From: JBBRHH01 sp038222915
GTDB lineage: Bacteria; Planctomycetota; Phycisphaerae; Tepidisphaerales; Tepidisphaeraceae
Assembly (NCBI GenBank): GCA_038222915.1
Contig: JBBRHH010000072.1
Coordinates: 1-15,725, forward strand
Length of the DNA stretch: 15,725 bases
Reading direction: 5' to 3'
Both the position numbers and the translations under genes were made by a program. Below, one piece after another: positions 7,618 to 14,667 of the stretch. Under the pieces are notes generated by a model that saw only the letters and a list, made by a program, of their open reading frames with translations, did not search any database and was not told the origin of the DNA. The first letter of the stretch is position 1, and each line of letters opens with the position of its first letter.

Positions 7618-7918
7618 CTGCAAATTCCGATTCTCGCTTGGTGATCAAATTAGCGGCAACAGTTACCGCCTCTCCATCAGGTAGGGCAACCCGAGCGATA
7701 TCGCCCCCATTTGCAATCAATCGAACCGCCAGTTTCCCGGCGGTACTCTCAGTCGGTAGCTCTCCAACCTCATATGGCTCGTCGTTCAATTTTCGGCAAT
7801 CACGGCGCGGCGCAACACCAATATATTCGCCTTGCGTCGTCGCGACGACAAAGATCGCTTCTCCCGAAAACGACCCCTGAGAGAGTCCGCATTCCAAATA
7901 TATCCTGTGTGTATTCAT
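7604..7918 (-). CDS. Small hypothetical protein coupled to the dCTP deaminase gene
   Basis: A 104-residue protein that I do not recognise. It has no signal peptide or membrane segment. The composition suggests a small, mostly beta fold: alternating hydrophobic strands EAIFVVAT, EYIGVAPR, KLAVRLIA, IARVALP and AVTVAAN, with turns rich in Gly, Asp and Asn, as in small SH3- or OB-like barrels. Two cysteines occur, at 10 and 41. The ATG at 7918 is well supported by AGGAAGGAA 7 nt upstream; a longer in-frame extension to 7945 has no merit. Its end overlaps the start of the dCTP deaminase gene by 14 nt, so the two are very likely co-translated and functionally linked, perhaps as subunit, regulator or adaptor. 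It shares the lowered GC content of the deaminase gene. Confidence 0.72.
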   Translation of the reverse strand: MNTHRIYLECGLSQGSFSGEAIFVVATTQGEYIGVAPRRDCRKLNDEPYEVGELPTESTAGKLAVRLIANGGDIARVALPDGEAVTVAANLITKRESEFADVSL

Positions 7919-7925
7919 AAAGCTG

Positions 7926-7934
7926 TTCCTTCCT
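7926..7934 (-). promoter_or_regulatory. Shine-Dalgarno for the 104-residue gene
   Basis: The minus strand reads AGGAAGGAA, 7 nt before ATG 7918. It selects this ATG over the longer reading with an upstream start at 7945. Confidence 0.7.
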
Positions 7935-8003
7935 TGGCCCCGCAAGATACACCGCGAGGTTGTTCCGGGTCAAAGTAATGTCAAAAAGTCGATTGCGCGA
8001 TTG

Positions 8004-9029
8004 CTACGAGGCTCCGACCAATGCCCCATTGATTCGCTCAAACACCCCCGCCCCAATCTCAAACGACCGCAGCCGCGCCCCATGATCGAACAGCGACGCC
8101 GTCGCGATCACTTCGTCGGCCTGCGTCTCATCAATCAACCGCTCAAGGCCGGCGCGCACCGTCTCAGCCGACCCCACAACCGCGTAGTGCAGCATCCGAT
8201 CCACCTGCGCCTTCTCCGCCGCCGACCACCGCCCCTCCATCCCATCCACCGGCGGCGGAATCTCCCCCGGCACGCCGCGAATCAGATTAAGAAACTGCTG
8301 CTGAAGCGTCGTGAAAAGCCGACGCGCTTCTGCATCCGTGTCAGCCGCCACGACATTCACTCCGATCATCGCATAAGGCCGATCCAGCTCTTCCGAAGGC
8401 CGAAAATTCTCGCGATAGATCGCCAGTGCCGCCAGCAGATACGCCGGCGCAAAATGCGACGCGAACGCAAACGGCAATCCCAGCTGCGCCGCCAGGTGCG
8501 CACTGAAATCACTCGACCCCAGCAAATAAATCGGCACCTTCAGCCCGGCTCCCGGAATGGCCCGCACCCCCTGGCCAGGCTCCGGCCGAAAGTACGACAT
8601 CAACTCCAGAAGGTCCTGCGGAAAGGTATCGCCACTGCTCCCCAGATTCCGTCGCAGCGCCCGCGCCGTCTGCCCATCCCCACCCGGCGCCCGGCCAAGT
8701 CCCAGATCAATCCGACCCGGATAAAGCGACTCCAGCGTCCCAAACTGCTCCGCAATCACCAGCGGCGCATGGTTCGGCAGCATGATTCCGCCCGACCCCA
8801 CGCGAATCCGCGAAGTCCCGCCAGCCACATGCCCAATCACAATCGAAGTCGCCGCGCTGGCAATCCCGGAAATATTGTGATGCTCCGCCAGCCAATAGCG
8901 CAAATAACCCCACCCTTCAGCATGACGCGCCAAATCAAGCGTATTGCGAAACGAAGCCGCCGGCGAACCACCAACCACAATCGGCGAAAGATCGAGAACA
9001 CTGAAACGTACAGGCATTCGGACAGACAT
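8004..9029 (-). CDS. LLM-class flavin-dependent oxidoreductase (YhbW/MsnO8-like)
   Basis: A 341-residue, full-length bacterial-luciferase-like monooxygenase. The family's hallmarks are in order from the N-terminus: FSVLDLSPI (9-17), YWLAEHHN (45-52), SGIASAATSIVIGHVAGGT (54-72), RVGSGGIMLPNHAPLVIAEQ (76-95) and LYPGRIDLGLGRAPG (102-116). This pattern is close to E. coli YhbW and the MsnO8 group. Such enzymes form a TIM barrel that uses reduced FMN and oxygen; the natural substrate is generally unknown. It should be soluble and cytoplasmic. ATG 9029 is preferred, with ATG 9017 also possible. A longer in-frame reading from 9074 would put the palindromic site at 9039-9064 inside the gene and adds residues unlike the family. 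The gene lies 120 nt downstream of the alpha/beta hydrolase gene and 85 nt upstream of the 104-residue gene, all on the same strand. Confidence 0.92.
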   Translation of the reverse strand: MSVRMPVRFSVLDLSPIVVGGSPAASFRNTLDLARHAEGWGYLRYWLAEHHNISGIASAATSIVIGHVAGGTSRIRVGSGGIMLPNHAPLVIAEQFGTLESLYPGRIDLGLGRAPGGDGQTARALRRNLGSSGDTFPQDLLELMSYFRPEPGQGVRAIPGAGLKVPIYLLGSSDFSAHLAAQLGLPFAFASHFAPAYLLAALAIYRENFRPSEELDRPYAMIGVNVVAADTDAEARRLFTTLQQQFLNLIRGVPGEIPPPVDGMEGRWSAAEKAQVDRMLHYAVVGSAETVRAGLERLIDETQADEVIATASLFDHGARLRSFEIGAGVFERINGALVGAS

Positions 9030-9038
9030 AACTGCTCT

Positions 9039-9064
9039 TTCGATCGAATACAGTTCGAATTCGA
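9039..9064. promoter_or_regulatory. Tandem 10-bp palindromes upstream of the flavin monooxygenase gene, candidate operator
   Basis: Two perfect 10-bp palindromes, TTCGATCGAA (9039-9048) and TCGAATTCGA (9055-9064), are separated by TACAGT. Their centres are 16 bp apart and both are built from the same TTCGA/TCGAA half-site. They begin 9 bp upstream of the chosen start at 9029. The arrangement resembles a regulator-binding site, but no regulator gene is visible nearby. Confidence 0.4.
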
Positions 9065-9149
9065 CACCTTGCATACTGTAGGGCGCTCGGCCGCCGGTGG
9101 TTGGCGGGCGGCGGCGCGGGACCCGAACAACGGGACTTCTCCTGCGGGC

Positions 9150-9821
9150 TTATGTCGCGGCCAACACGCTTTCACAAATGAACCGATTCACCTCGCCAGC
9201 ATGACTCAAATTGATCAAGTGCCGCCCGCCCGCCACCACAACCCGCGGCGACACGTTCTTCACTGGAATCACCGCGTCCTCCTCCCCATGAACGGAAAAG
9301 ATCGGCATGGCCGGCGGCAACGCGCAACATTCCCACTCCAGAATCGCGCGGCAACTCCACCGCGTCTGAAAAGGCGAATGTTCCTGAAGCATCCGCGTCA
9401 TCAGTCGCCGTTGCTCCTTCGGTAACTTTTCAAATAGCGCCAGCGCCGCCGGAGCAAGCTTCAGCACCGGACGGATCGCCGAAGTCGGCAGCGCCGCCGC
9501 CACCCGCAGCACACTTCGAAACAGCGGCGAAATCTGACGATGTGAAGAGCACCCGCCAATCACGACAATCCCCCGCGCATCCAGCCGCGTCGCCACTTCC
9601 ATCGCCACCATCGACCCCAGCGAAATCCCACCAACATACGCATCCGGCCGCGGCCCAATCTCACCGGCCAACCGGTCGGCATAGTGATGCAGTGATTCCC
9701 CCATCGATTCCGGCTCAATCCACTCCCTGATCTCGATCCGAATCGGCAACGAAAGCTGCGGCGCGTAAATCCGCCTGTCGACACCAAGTCCTGGAAAAAG
9801 AAGCAGCGTCGCACCTTCCAT
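9150..9821 (-). CDS. Small alpha/beta hydrolase
   Basis: A 223-residue alpha/beta-hydrolase-fold protein. LLLFPGLGVDRRIY (6-19) fits the oxyanion-hole strand-loop. Ser67 in GGISLGS is the nucleophile of the G-x-S-x-G elbow. Asp182 in VHGEEDAVIP is the probable acid and His201 in GGRHLIN the probable base. There is no signal peptide, so it should be cytoplasmic. The substrate is not predictable; esterase or thioesterase-like roles are all possible. The start is uncertain. ATG 9821 begins directly at the fold and is used here. ATG 9869, 16 codons earlier, has a better SD (GAGGTGG, 9 nt away) but adds residues rich in Arg, Ser and Gly. It is divergent from the cytochrome/DUF1549 gene and 120 nt upstream of the flavin monooxygenase gene. 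Confidence 0.85.
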   Translation of the reverse strand: MEGATLLLFPGLGVDRRIYAPQLSLPIRIEIREWIEPESMGESLHHYADRLAGEIGPRPDAYVGGISLGSMVAMEVATRLDARGIVVIGGCSSHRQISPLFRSVLRVAAALPTSAIRPVLKLAPAALALFEKLPKEQRRLMTRMLQEHSPFQTRWSCRAILEWECCALPPAMPIFSVHGEEDAVIPVKNVSPRVVVAGGRHLINLSHAGEVNRFICESVLAAT

Positions 9822-9841
9822 CCGCTCGACACTACAGGAGA

Positions 9842-9857
9842 TCCCGCCCCTGCGGGA
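9842..9857. repeat. Perfect 6-bp GC-rich hairpin near the hydrolase start
   Basis: TCCCGC, the loop CCCT, then GCGGGA. It lies 20 bp upstream of ATG 9821. It would be leader RNA if that start is used, or coding if ATG 9869 is used. There is no T-run, so it is not a standard terminator. Confidence 0.35.
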
Positions 9858-9961
9858 CGGCAATTGCATTCCCACCAGCCACCTCGAACAACCCCTCCCC
9901 GGTCTGGTATGATGAGTGAACCGTAGCGTCTGGTTAAAATCGCATCTCGAATCCACTCAGC

Positions 9962-12900
9962 GTGACAAGAAAATTCCTATCCCTGACGATTCTTCTGCTC
10001 TGTGCGGCCATGATCCTCTCGGCCCACGGCGATCCCGCGTCTCTGCCGCCCGCCACCCCGCCCGACTTCGATCGCGAAGTCGCCGCCATCTTCGCCTCGC
10101 GCTGCTTTGATTGTCACAACACAAACGAACACAAGGGCGATCTCGATCTCACCCACCGCGAAACCGCCATGAAGGGCGGCGAGGACGGCGTCGTCATTGT
10201 CGAAGGCCGGCCCGGCGCAAGCGAACTCTGGATCAACGTCTCCGAAAACAAGATGCCCCCCAAGCATCCGCTCCCCGAAGCCGAAAAGGATCTGCTCAAA
10301 CGCTGGATCGCCTCCGGCGCAAAATGGGGCACCGATCCCATCGACCCCTTCCGCTTCACCACCGCCAAGCGCGCCGGCTACGACTGGTGGTCACTTCAGG
10401 CGCTAAAAAAGGCCGCCCCCCCGGCCGTCAAACAGGCCAACTGGACGCGCAATCCCATCGACGCCTTCATCCTCGCCGAGCTTGAAAAGATGCAGCTCGC
10501 CCCGTCTCCAGAGGCCGACAAGCGCACGCTCATCCGCCGCATCACCTTCGATCTGCTAGGCCTCCCTCCAACGCCAGAGCAAGTCGAAACCTTCGTCAAC
10601 GACGCCGCGCCCGACGCCTACGACAAGCTCGTCGAACGCCTCCTCGCCTCACCCGATTACGGCGTGCGCTGGGCGCGCCACTGGCTCGATCTCGTGCGTT
10701 TCGGCGAAAGCAACGGCTTCGAGCGCGATCAGCATCGCCCCAACGCCTGGCGCTATCGCGACTGGGTCGTCGACGCCCTCAACGCCGACATGCCCTATCG
10801 CCAGTTCGTCCGCATGCAGCTCGCGGGCGACTTGATCGAACCCAAAACCGCCGACGGCATCATCGCCACCGGCGCCATCGTCGGCGGCGCATACGACGAG
10901 GTCGGCAACGGCCAGCAAAGCCTCGCCATGCGTGCCGTCGTCCGCCAGGACGAAATGGAAGACATCGTCAGCATGGTCTCCCAGACGTTCCTCGGCATGA
11001 CCGCCAACTGCGCCCGCTGCCACGACCACAAGTTCGACCCGATCGCCCAGCGCGAATATTACCAGCTCGCTTCCTCCCTCTCCGGCGTTCGCTACGGCGA
11101 GCGCGAGCTCCCGGCCGACACCATCAGGGACAAAACCCAGGCCTACAACGCTGCCACCAACTCCCGCATCGCCGAGCTCCAGTCGCGCATCGACGGCCTC
11201 GAAAATCCCATCCGCGATCGCCTCCTGGCCGAACGAAAAAACCAGAAGCGCGAACCCCCCAAGCCCTTCGCCGAATGGCGATTCGCCGACGATCTACAAG
11301 ACCACATCGGCAGCCTGCACGTCACCGTCAACGGCGACGCCGCCCTCGTCGGCGGCGCACTCAAGCTCGGCGGCAAAGGCTACGCACTCAGCGCACCTCT
11401 CCAGACCGACCTCAAAGAAAAATCCCTCGAAGCCTCCGTCTCCCTCCGCGATCTCCAGCAGCGCGGCGGCGGCGTCATCGGCGTCCAGACCCTCGATGGC
11501 AACCGCTTCGACGGCATCGTCTTCGCCGAGCGCGTCCCCGGCCGCTGGATGGCCGGCAGCGACGCCTACAACCGCTACAAACCCTTCGAAGGCGCTGAGG
11601 AAAAAGAAGCAGCCACCGCCTTCGTCCAGATCACCATCGTCTATCAGGCCGATGGCACCATCACCGGCTATCGCAACGGCAAGTCCTACGGCGCATCCTA
11701 CAAATCCATCTCCCTCGCCCCCTTCGCTGCCGGCAAATCGCAAATCATCTTTGGCCTCCGTCATTCGCCCGCCGGCAACGGCAAATTCCTCATTGGCGCA
11801 ATCAAGTCCGCAAAGCTCTATGACCGCGCCCTCACCCCCGACGAAGTCGCCGCCTCCGCCGGCACCATCGGCGTAGGCGAATCCGAAATCGCCGCCGCGC
11901 TCACCGCCGAACAGCGCGAGCTGATCAAAACCCTCCGCTTCGAAATCCAGGCCATCCGAGCGCAACAAAACCGCGCTGGCTCCACTCGCACCTATGCCTG
12001 CGTCCCCGCCGCGCCCGGCGTCACCAAACTCCTCCTCCGCGGCAATACCACCCGCGAAGGCCCGGCCGTCAACCCCGGCGGCATCGCCTCCGTATCAGGC
12101 GTCAGCGCCGATTTCGGCCTGAAGCCCGACGCCCCCGACGCCGACCGCCGCGTCAAGCTCGCCGACTGGATCACCGACCCGGCAAACCCGCTCTTCTCCC
12201 GCGTTATCGTCAACCGCCTCTGGCTCTACCACTTCGGAAACGGCATCGTCGAAACCCCCAACGACTTCGGCTTCAACGGCGGCCGCCCGTCCCACCCCGA
12301 GCTCCTCGACTGGCTCGCCGCACAACTATCCTCCGAGGGCTGGAGCTTAAAGAAGATGCACCGCCTCATGGTGACCTCCGCGACCTACCGCCAGCAATCC
12401 CTGCCGCGACCCGAAGCCATGAAGGTCGACGCCTCCAACCGCCTGATGTGGCGCATGAACCCCCGCCGCGTCGAGGCCGAAGCGCTCCGCGACACCATCC
12501 TCAGCGTGGCATGCGAATTAAACCCCGCACTCGGCGGCCCCGGCTACGAAGACTATTACACCTTCACCAACAACACGACCTTCTACGAAGCCCGCGACTA
12601 TGTCGGCTCCGCCTTCGCCCGCCGCAGCCTCTATCGCACCTGGATCCGCTCCGGCCGAAACCCGCTCCTCGACGTCTTCGACTGCCCCGACCCCTCCACC
12701 AAAACCCCCCGCCGCGCGGTGACGACCACGCCGCTCCAGGCCCTCGCCCTGATGAACGATTCGTTCATTTTTCGAATGAGCGATTCGCTCGCCGCCCGCG
12801 TGAAATCCGTCTCGGGGGAAGATGTCGCCAGACAGATCTCGGAAATGTACCGGCGCACCATTTTGCGATTACCCACGCCCCAGGAATCCGAGGAGGCGAC

Positions 12901-12979
12901 GGCGTTCGTGCAAAAGCATGGCCTAGCAGCATTCGCCCGCATCATGCTGAACAGCAGCGAATTCGTCAGCGTGGATTGA
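9962..12979 (+). CDS. Planctomycete cytochrome c / DUF1549 / LamG-like / DUF1553 protein
   Basis: A 1005-residue exported protein. GTG 9962 is chosen because the signal peptide (FLSLTILLLCAAMILSAHG) starts at once; the next ATG (10010) would destroy it. No SD is visible; TATGAT at 9908-9913 is a possible -10 box. Domain order: PSCyt1-type c-heme domain with CFDCH at 48-52 and a later methionine in ENKMPPKH; DUF1549 from about 160 (NPIDAFILAELE, LLGLPPTPEQVE, RWARHWLDL), with a second CxxCH, CARCH at 350-354, in NCARCHDHKFDPI; a LamG/concanavalin-like beta-sandwich at about 434-635; and DUF1553 from about 730 (VKLADWITDPANPLFSRVIVNRLW) to the end, including TPRRAVTTTPLQALALMNDSF. The role of this family is unproven; heme attachment implies a periplasmic redox part, perhaps in polymer breakdown. 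It forms an operon with the DUF1501 gene, 11 nt downstream. Confidence 0.95.
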   Translation: MTRKFLSLTILLLCAAMILSAHGDPASLPPATPPDFDREVAAIFASRCFDCHNTNEHKGDLDLTHRETAMKGGEDGVVIVEGRPGASELWINVSENKMPPKHPLPEAEKDLLKRWIASGAKWGTDPIDPFRFTTAKRAGYDWWSLQALKKAAPPAVKQANWTRNPIDAFILAELEKMQLAPSPEADKRTLIRRITFDLLGLPPTPEQVETFVNDAAPDAYDKLVERLLASPDYGVRWARHWLDLVRFGESNGFERDQHRPNAWRYRDWVVDALNADMPYRQFVRMQLAGDLIEPKTADGIIATGAIVGGAYDEVGNGQQSLAMRAVVRQDEMEDIVSMVSQTFLGMTANCARCHDHKFDPIAQREYYQLASSLSGVRYGERELPADTIRDKTQAYNAATNSRIAELQSRIDGLENPIRDRLLAERKNQKREPPKPFAEWRFADDLQDHIGSLHVTVNGDAALVGGALKLGGKGYALSAPLQTDLKEKSLEASVSLRDLQQRGGGVIGVQTLDGNRFDGIVFAERVPGRWMAGSDAYNRYKPFEGAEEKEAATAFVQITIVYQADGTITGYRNGKSYGASYKSISLAPFAAGKSQIIFGLRHSPAGNGKFLIGAIKSAKLYDRALTPDEVAASAGTIGVGESEIAAALTAEQRELIKTLRFEIQAIRAQQNRAGSTRTYACVPAAPGVTKLLLRGNTTREGPAVNPGGIASVSGVSADFGLKPDAPDADRRVKLADWITDPANPLFSRVIVNRLWLYHFGNGIVETPNDFGFNGGRPSHPELLDWLAAQLSSEGWSLKKMHRLMVTSATYRQQSLPRPEAMKVDASNRLMWRMNPRRVEAEALRDTILSVACELNPALGGPGYEDYYTFTNNTTFYEARDYVGSAFARRSLYRTWIRSGRNPLLDVFDCPDPSTKTPRRAVTTTPLQALALMNDSFIFRMSDSLAARVKSVSGEDVARQISEMYRRTILRLPTPQESEEATAFVQKHGLAAFARIMLNSSEFVSVD

Positions 12980-12985
12980 AGGAGA
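12980..12985 (+). promoter_or_regulatory. Shine-Dalgarno of the DUF1501 gene
   Basis: AGGAGA sits 5 nt before ATG 12991 and directly after the preceding stop codon. It fixes the true start of the DUF1501 gene, whose frame stays open far upstream inside the previous gene. Confidence 0.8.
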
Positions 12986-12990
12986 CGTGC

Positions 12991-14442
12991 ATGTCAGATG
13001 CAAATGAATTTGGCCCCTTGATCGACCGCCGCGGCCTCCTCCGCTGGGCCACCGGCGGCGTCGCCTCCCTCGCCCTCGCCGCCCTCCTCCAGAACGACGG
13101 CATCGTCCGCGCCGCCACCCTCGGCGAATCCGCCGACCGCGCCCCGCACTTCACCCCCCGCGTCAAACGAGTCATCCAGATCTGCGCCACCGGCGGCCTC
13201 AGCCAGATCGATTCCTTCGACTACAAACCCGAACTCGAAAAACGCCACGGCCAATCCCTCGGCGGCAGCGAAAAACCCGACGTCTTCTTCGGCAAAATAG
13301 GCCTCCTACGCAAAAGCGACTGGGCCTTCCGCCAGCACGGAAATAGCGGCCTCTGGATCTCCGACCTCTTCCCCCACCTAGGCGAAGTCGCTGACGAACT
13401 CTGCCTCGTCCGCTCCATGTTCGCCGAAACCTCCAACCACACCCCCGCCACCTTCCAGCAAAACACCGGTTTCCGCCTGAACGGCTTCCCCACCATGGGT
13501 GCATGGCTCAGCTACGGCCTCGGCAGTGAATCCGACGACCTCCCCGCCTTCGTCGTCATCCCCGACGCCCGCCAGTTGCCGCCCGGCGGCTCCATCAACT
13601 GGAGCAACGGCTTCCTCCCCGCCCGCCACCAGGGCGTCGTCATGCGCGCCACCGGCACCGCCATCGACGATCTCCACCCCGCCCGCCCCATCGCGCCCGC
13701 CACCGAGGCCGACAGCCAGGCGCTCCTCCAGCGCATGAACCGCCGCCACCTCGAATCCCACGGCGGCGAGGATCTCCTCGCCGCCCGCCTCCGCAGCTAC
13801 GAACTCGCCGCCCAGATGCAGCTCGCCGTCCCCGAAGTCACCAGCCTCGACAGCGAACCCGAAGCCACCCGCGAGATGTACGGCATTGGCCAACGCGAAA
13901 CCAACGATTTCGGCCGCGCCTGCCTCCTCTCCCGCCGCCTCCTCCAGCGCGGCGTCCGTTTCGTCGAGCTCTTCTCAGGCGGCGCACTCGGCTCCCCGCG
14001 CATCAACTGGGACGGCCACGAAGACATGAAGCAGAACCACGGCCAGGAAGCCAAACGCATCGATCAACCCATCGCCGCGCTCTTAAAAGATCTCCGCCGC
14101 ACCGGAATGCTCGACGACACCCTCGTCCTCTTCACCACCGAATTTGGCCGAACCCCCTTCACGCAGGCCGAGGCCAACGCCGTCGGCGCTGGCCGTGACC
14201 ACAACCAATACGGCTTCTCCGTCTGGCTCGCCGGCGCGGGCGTAAAAGCGGGCTACGCCTACGGCCAATCCGACGAAATCGGCTGGAAAGCCGCCGAAAA
14301 CCGCGTCGGCTGGCACGATTTCCACGCCACCGTCCTCCGCCTCCTCGGCGTCGATCACAAACGTCTCACCTTCTATCACAACGGCATCCAGCGCCGCATC
14401 ACCGACGTCAGCGGAGAAATCGTCAAAGGCATCATCCTCTGA
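12991..14442 (+). CDS. DUF1501 family protein (sulfatase/alkaline phosphatase-like fold)
   Basis: A 483-residue protein. The N-terminus has a twin-arginine-like export signal (DRRGLLRWATGG, then ASLALAALL), suggesting folded export to the periplasm. DUF1501 landmarks follow: HFTPRVKRVIQICATGGLSQ and IDSFDYKPELEKRHGQ; WISDLFPHL; VRSMFAETSNHTPA; WDGHEDMKQNHG; LFTTEFGRTPF; GRDHNQYGFSVWLAGAGVKAG; and WHDFHATVLRLLGVDH. The family belongs to the alkaline phosphatase/sulfatase superfamily by fold and its histidines and aspartates could bind metal, but no activity is established. ATG 12991 is used because of AGGAGA 5 nt upstream, the Tat-like leader and the position 11 nt after the previous stop. It is the usual partner of DUF1549/DUF1553 cytochrome proteins, so the two probably work together. 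Confidence 0.95.
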   Translation: MSDANEFGPLIDRRGLLRWATGGVASLALAALLQNDGIVRAATLGESADRAPHFTPRVKRVIQICATGGLSQIDSFDYKPELEKRHGQSLGGSEKPDVFFGKIGLLRKSDWAFRQHGNSGLWISDLFPHLGEVADELCLVRSMFAETSNHTPATFQQNTGFRLNGFPTMGAWLSYGLGSESDDLPAFVVIPDARQLPPGGSINWSNGFLPARHQGVVMRATGTAIDDLHPARPIAPATEADSQALLQRMNRRHLESHGGEDLLAARLRSYELAAQMQLAVPEVTSLDSEPEATREMYGIGQRETNDFGRACLLSRRLLQRGVRFVELFSGGALGSPRINWDGHEDMKQNHGQEAKRIDQPIAALLKDLRRTGMLDDTLVLFTTEFGRTPFTQAEANAVGAGRDHNQYGFSVWLAGAGVKAGYAYGQSDEIGWKAAENRVGWHDFHATVLRLLGVDHKRLTFYHNGIQRRITDVSGEIVKGIIL

Positions 14443-14461
14443 TCAATTGCCCCTGCATAAT

Positions 14462-14477
14462 TACGCGTTAATGCGTA
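14462..14477 (+). terminator. Possible weak terminator after the DUF1501 gene
   Basis: TACGC, the loop GTTAAT, then GCGTA forms a 5-bp stem 20 nt after the stop codon. A pyrimidine-rich stretch follows (TTATTTTGTCCCTTT, 14487-14500). The stem is short, so this is tentative. Confidence 0.3.
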
Positions 14478-14558
14478 TCCAACCCTTATTTTGTCCCTTT
14501 AACCATCACAAACCAACCCATCCTCCGCCTGAACCACCGGCCAAACCGGGTTGTTTAA

Positions 14559-14573
14559 TGCAATTTCATTGCA
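14559..14573. repeat. Inverted repeat in the intergenic region before the beta-helix gene
   Basis: TGCAAT, TTC, ATTGCA: a perfect 6-bp inverted repeat in the AT-richer stretch between the DUF1501 and beta-helix genes. It may be a protein-binding site for the downstream promoter, or chance. Confidence 0.3.
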
Positions 14574-14608
14574 GCCAGACGACGACACCGTTACCTTAGC
14601 GGCCGACC

Positions 14609-14634
14609 TCCGGAGGGAAATTTGTTCCGGAGGG
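14609..14634 (+). repeat. Direct repeat TCCGGAGGG upstream of the beta-helix gene
   Basis: TCCGGAGGG occurs at 14609-14617 and again at 14626-14634, 17 bp apart, ending 33 nt before the start of the beta-helix gene. Each copy contains the palindrome TCCGGA and an SD-like GGAGG that has no start codon at a suitable distance. The role is unknown. Confidence 0.35.
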
Positions 14635-14656
14635 TATTCGTCATCGATTCTGAAAC

Positions 14657-14664
14657 AGGAGAGG
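14657..14664 (+). promoter_or_regulatory. Shine-Dalgarno of the beta-helix gene
   Basis: AGGAGAGG ends 3 nt before ATG 14668; its AGGAG part is 6 nt away. It supports this start for a protein without a classical signal peptide. Confidence 0.7.
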
Positions 14665-14667
14665 ATC

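Noticed and set aside
9090..9112. GC-rich inverted repeat (GCCGCC / GGCGGC) downstream of the alpha/beta hydrolase gene, considered as a terminator
   Set aside because: The loop is long (11 nt), there is no T-run on the minus strand, and such pairs are expected by chance in a run of GC-rich triplets.
8001..9425. Long open frame on the plus strand (474 codons) opposite the flavin monooxygenase and hydrolase genes
   Set aside because: It is Arg-, His- and Pro-rich and antisense to two clear family proteins. It is a by-product of GC-rich codon use.
11294..11968. Minus-strand open frame of 224 codons opposite the LamG-like region
   Set aside because: It is Gly-, Ala-, Asp- and Glu-rich and a mirror of the sense codon bias, with no recognisable motif or SD.
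12448..12990. Upstream extension of the DUF1501 frame giving a 664-residue protein
   Set aside because: This stretch lies inside the DUF1553 coding region in another frame and reads as Arg/Pro-rich filler. The true start at 12991 has an SD, a Tat-like signal and operon spacing.
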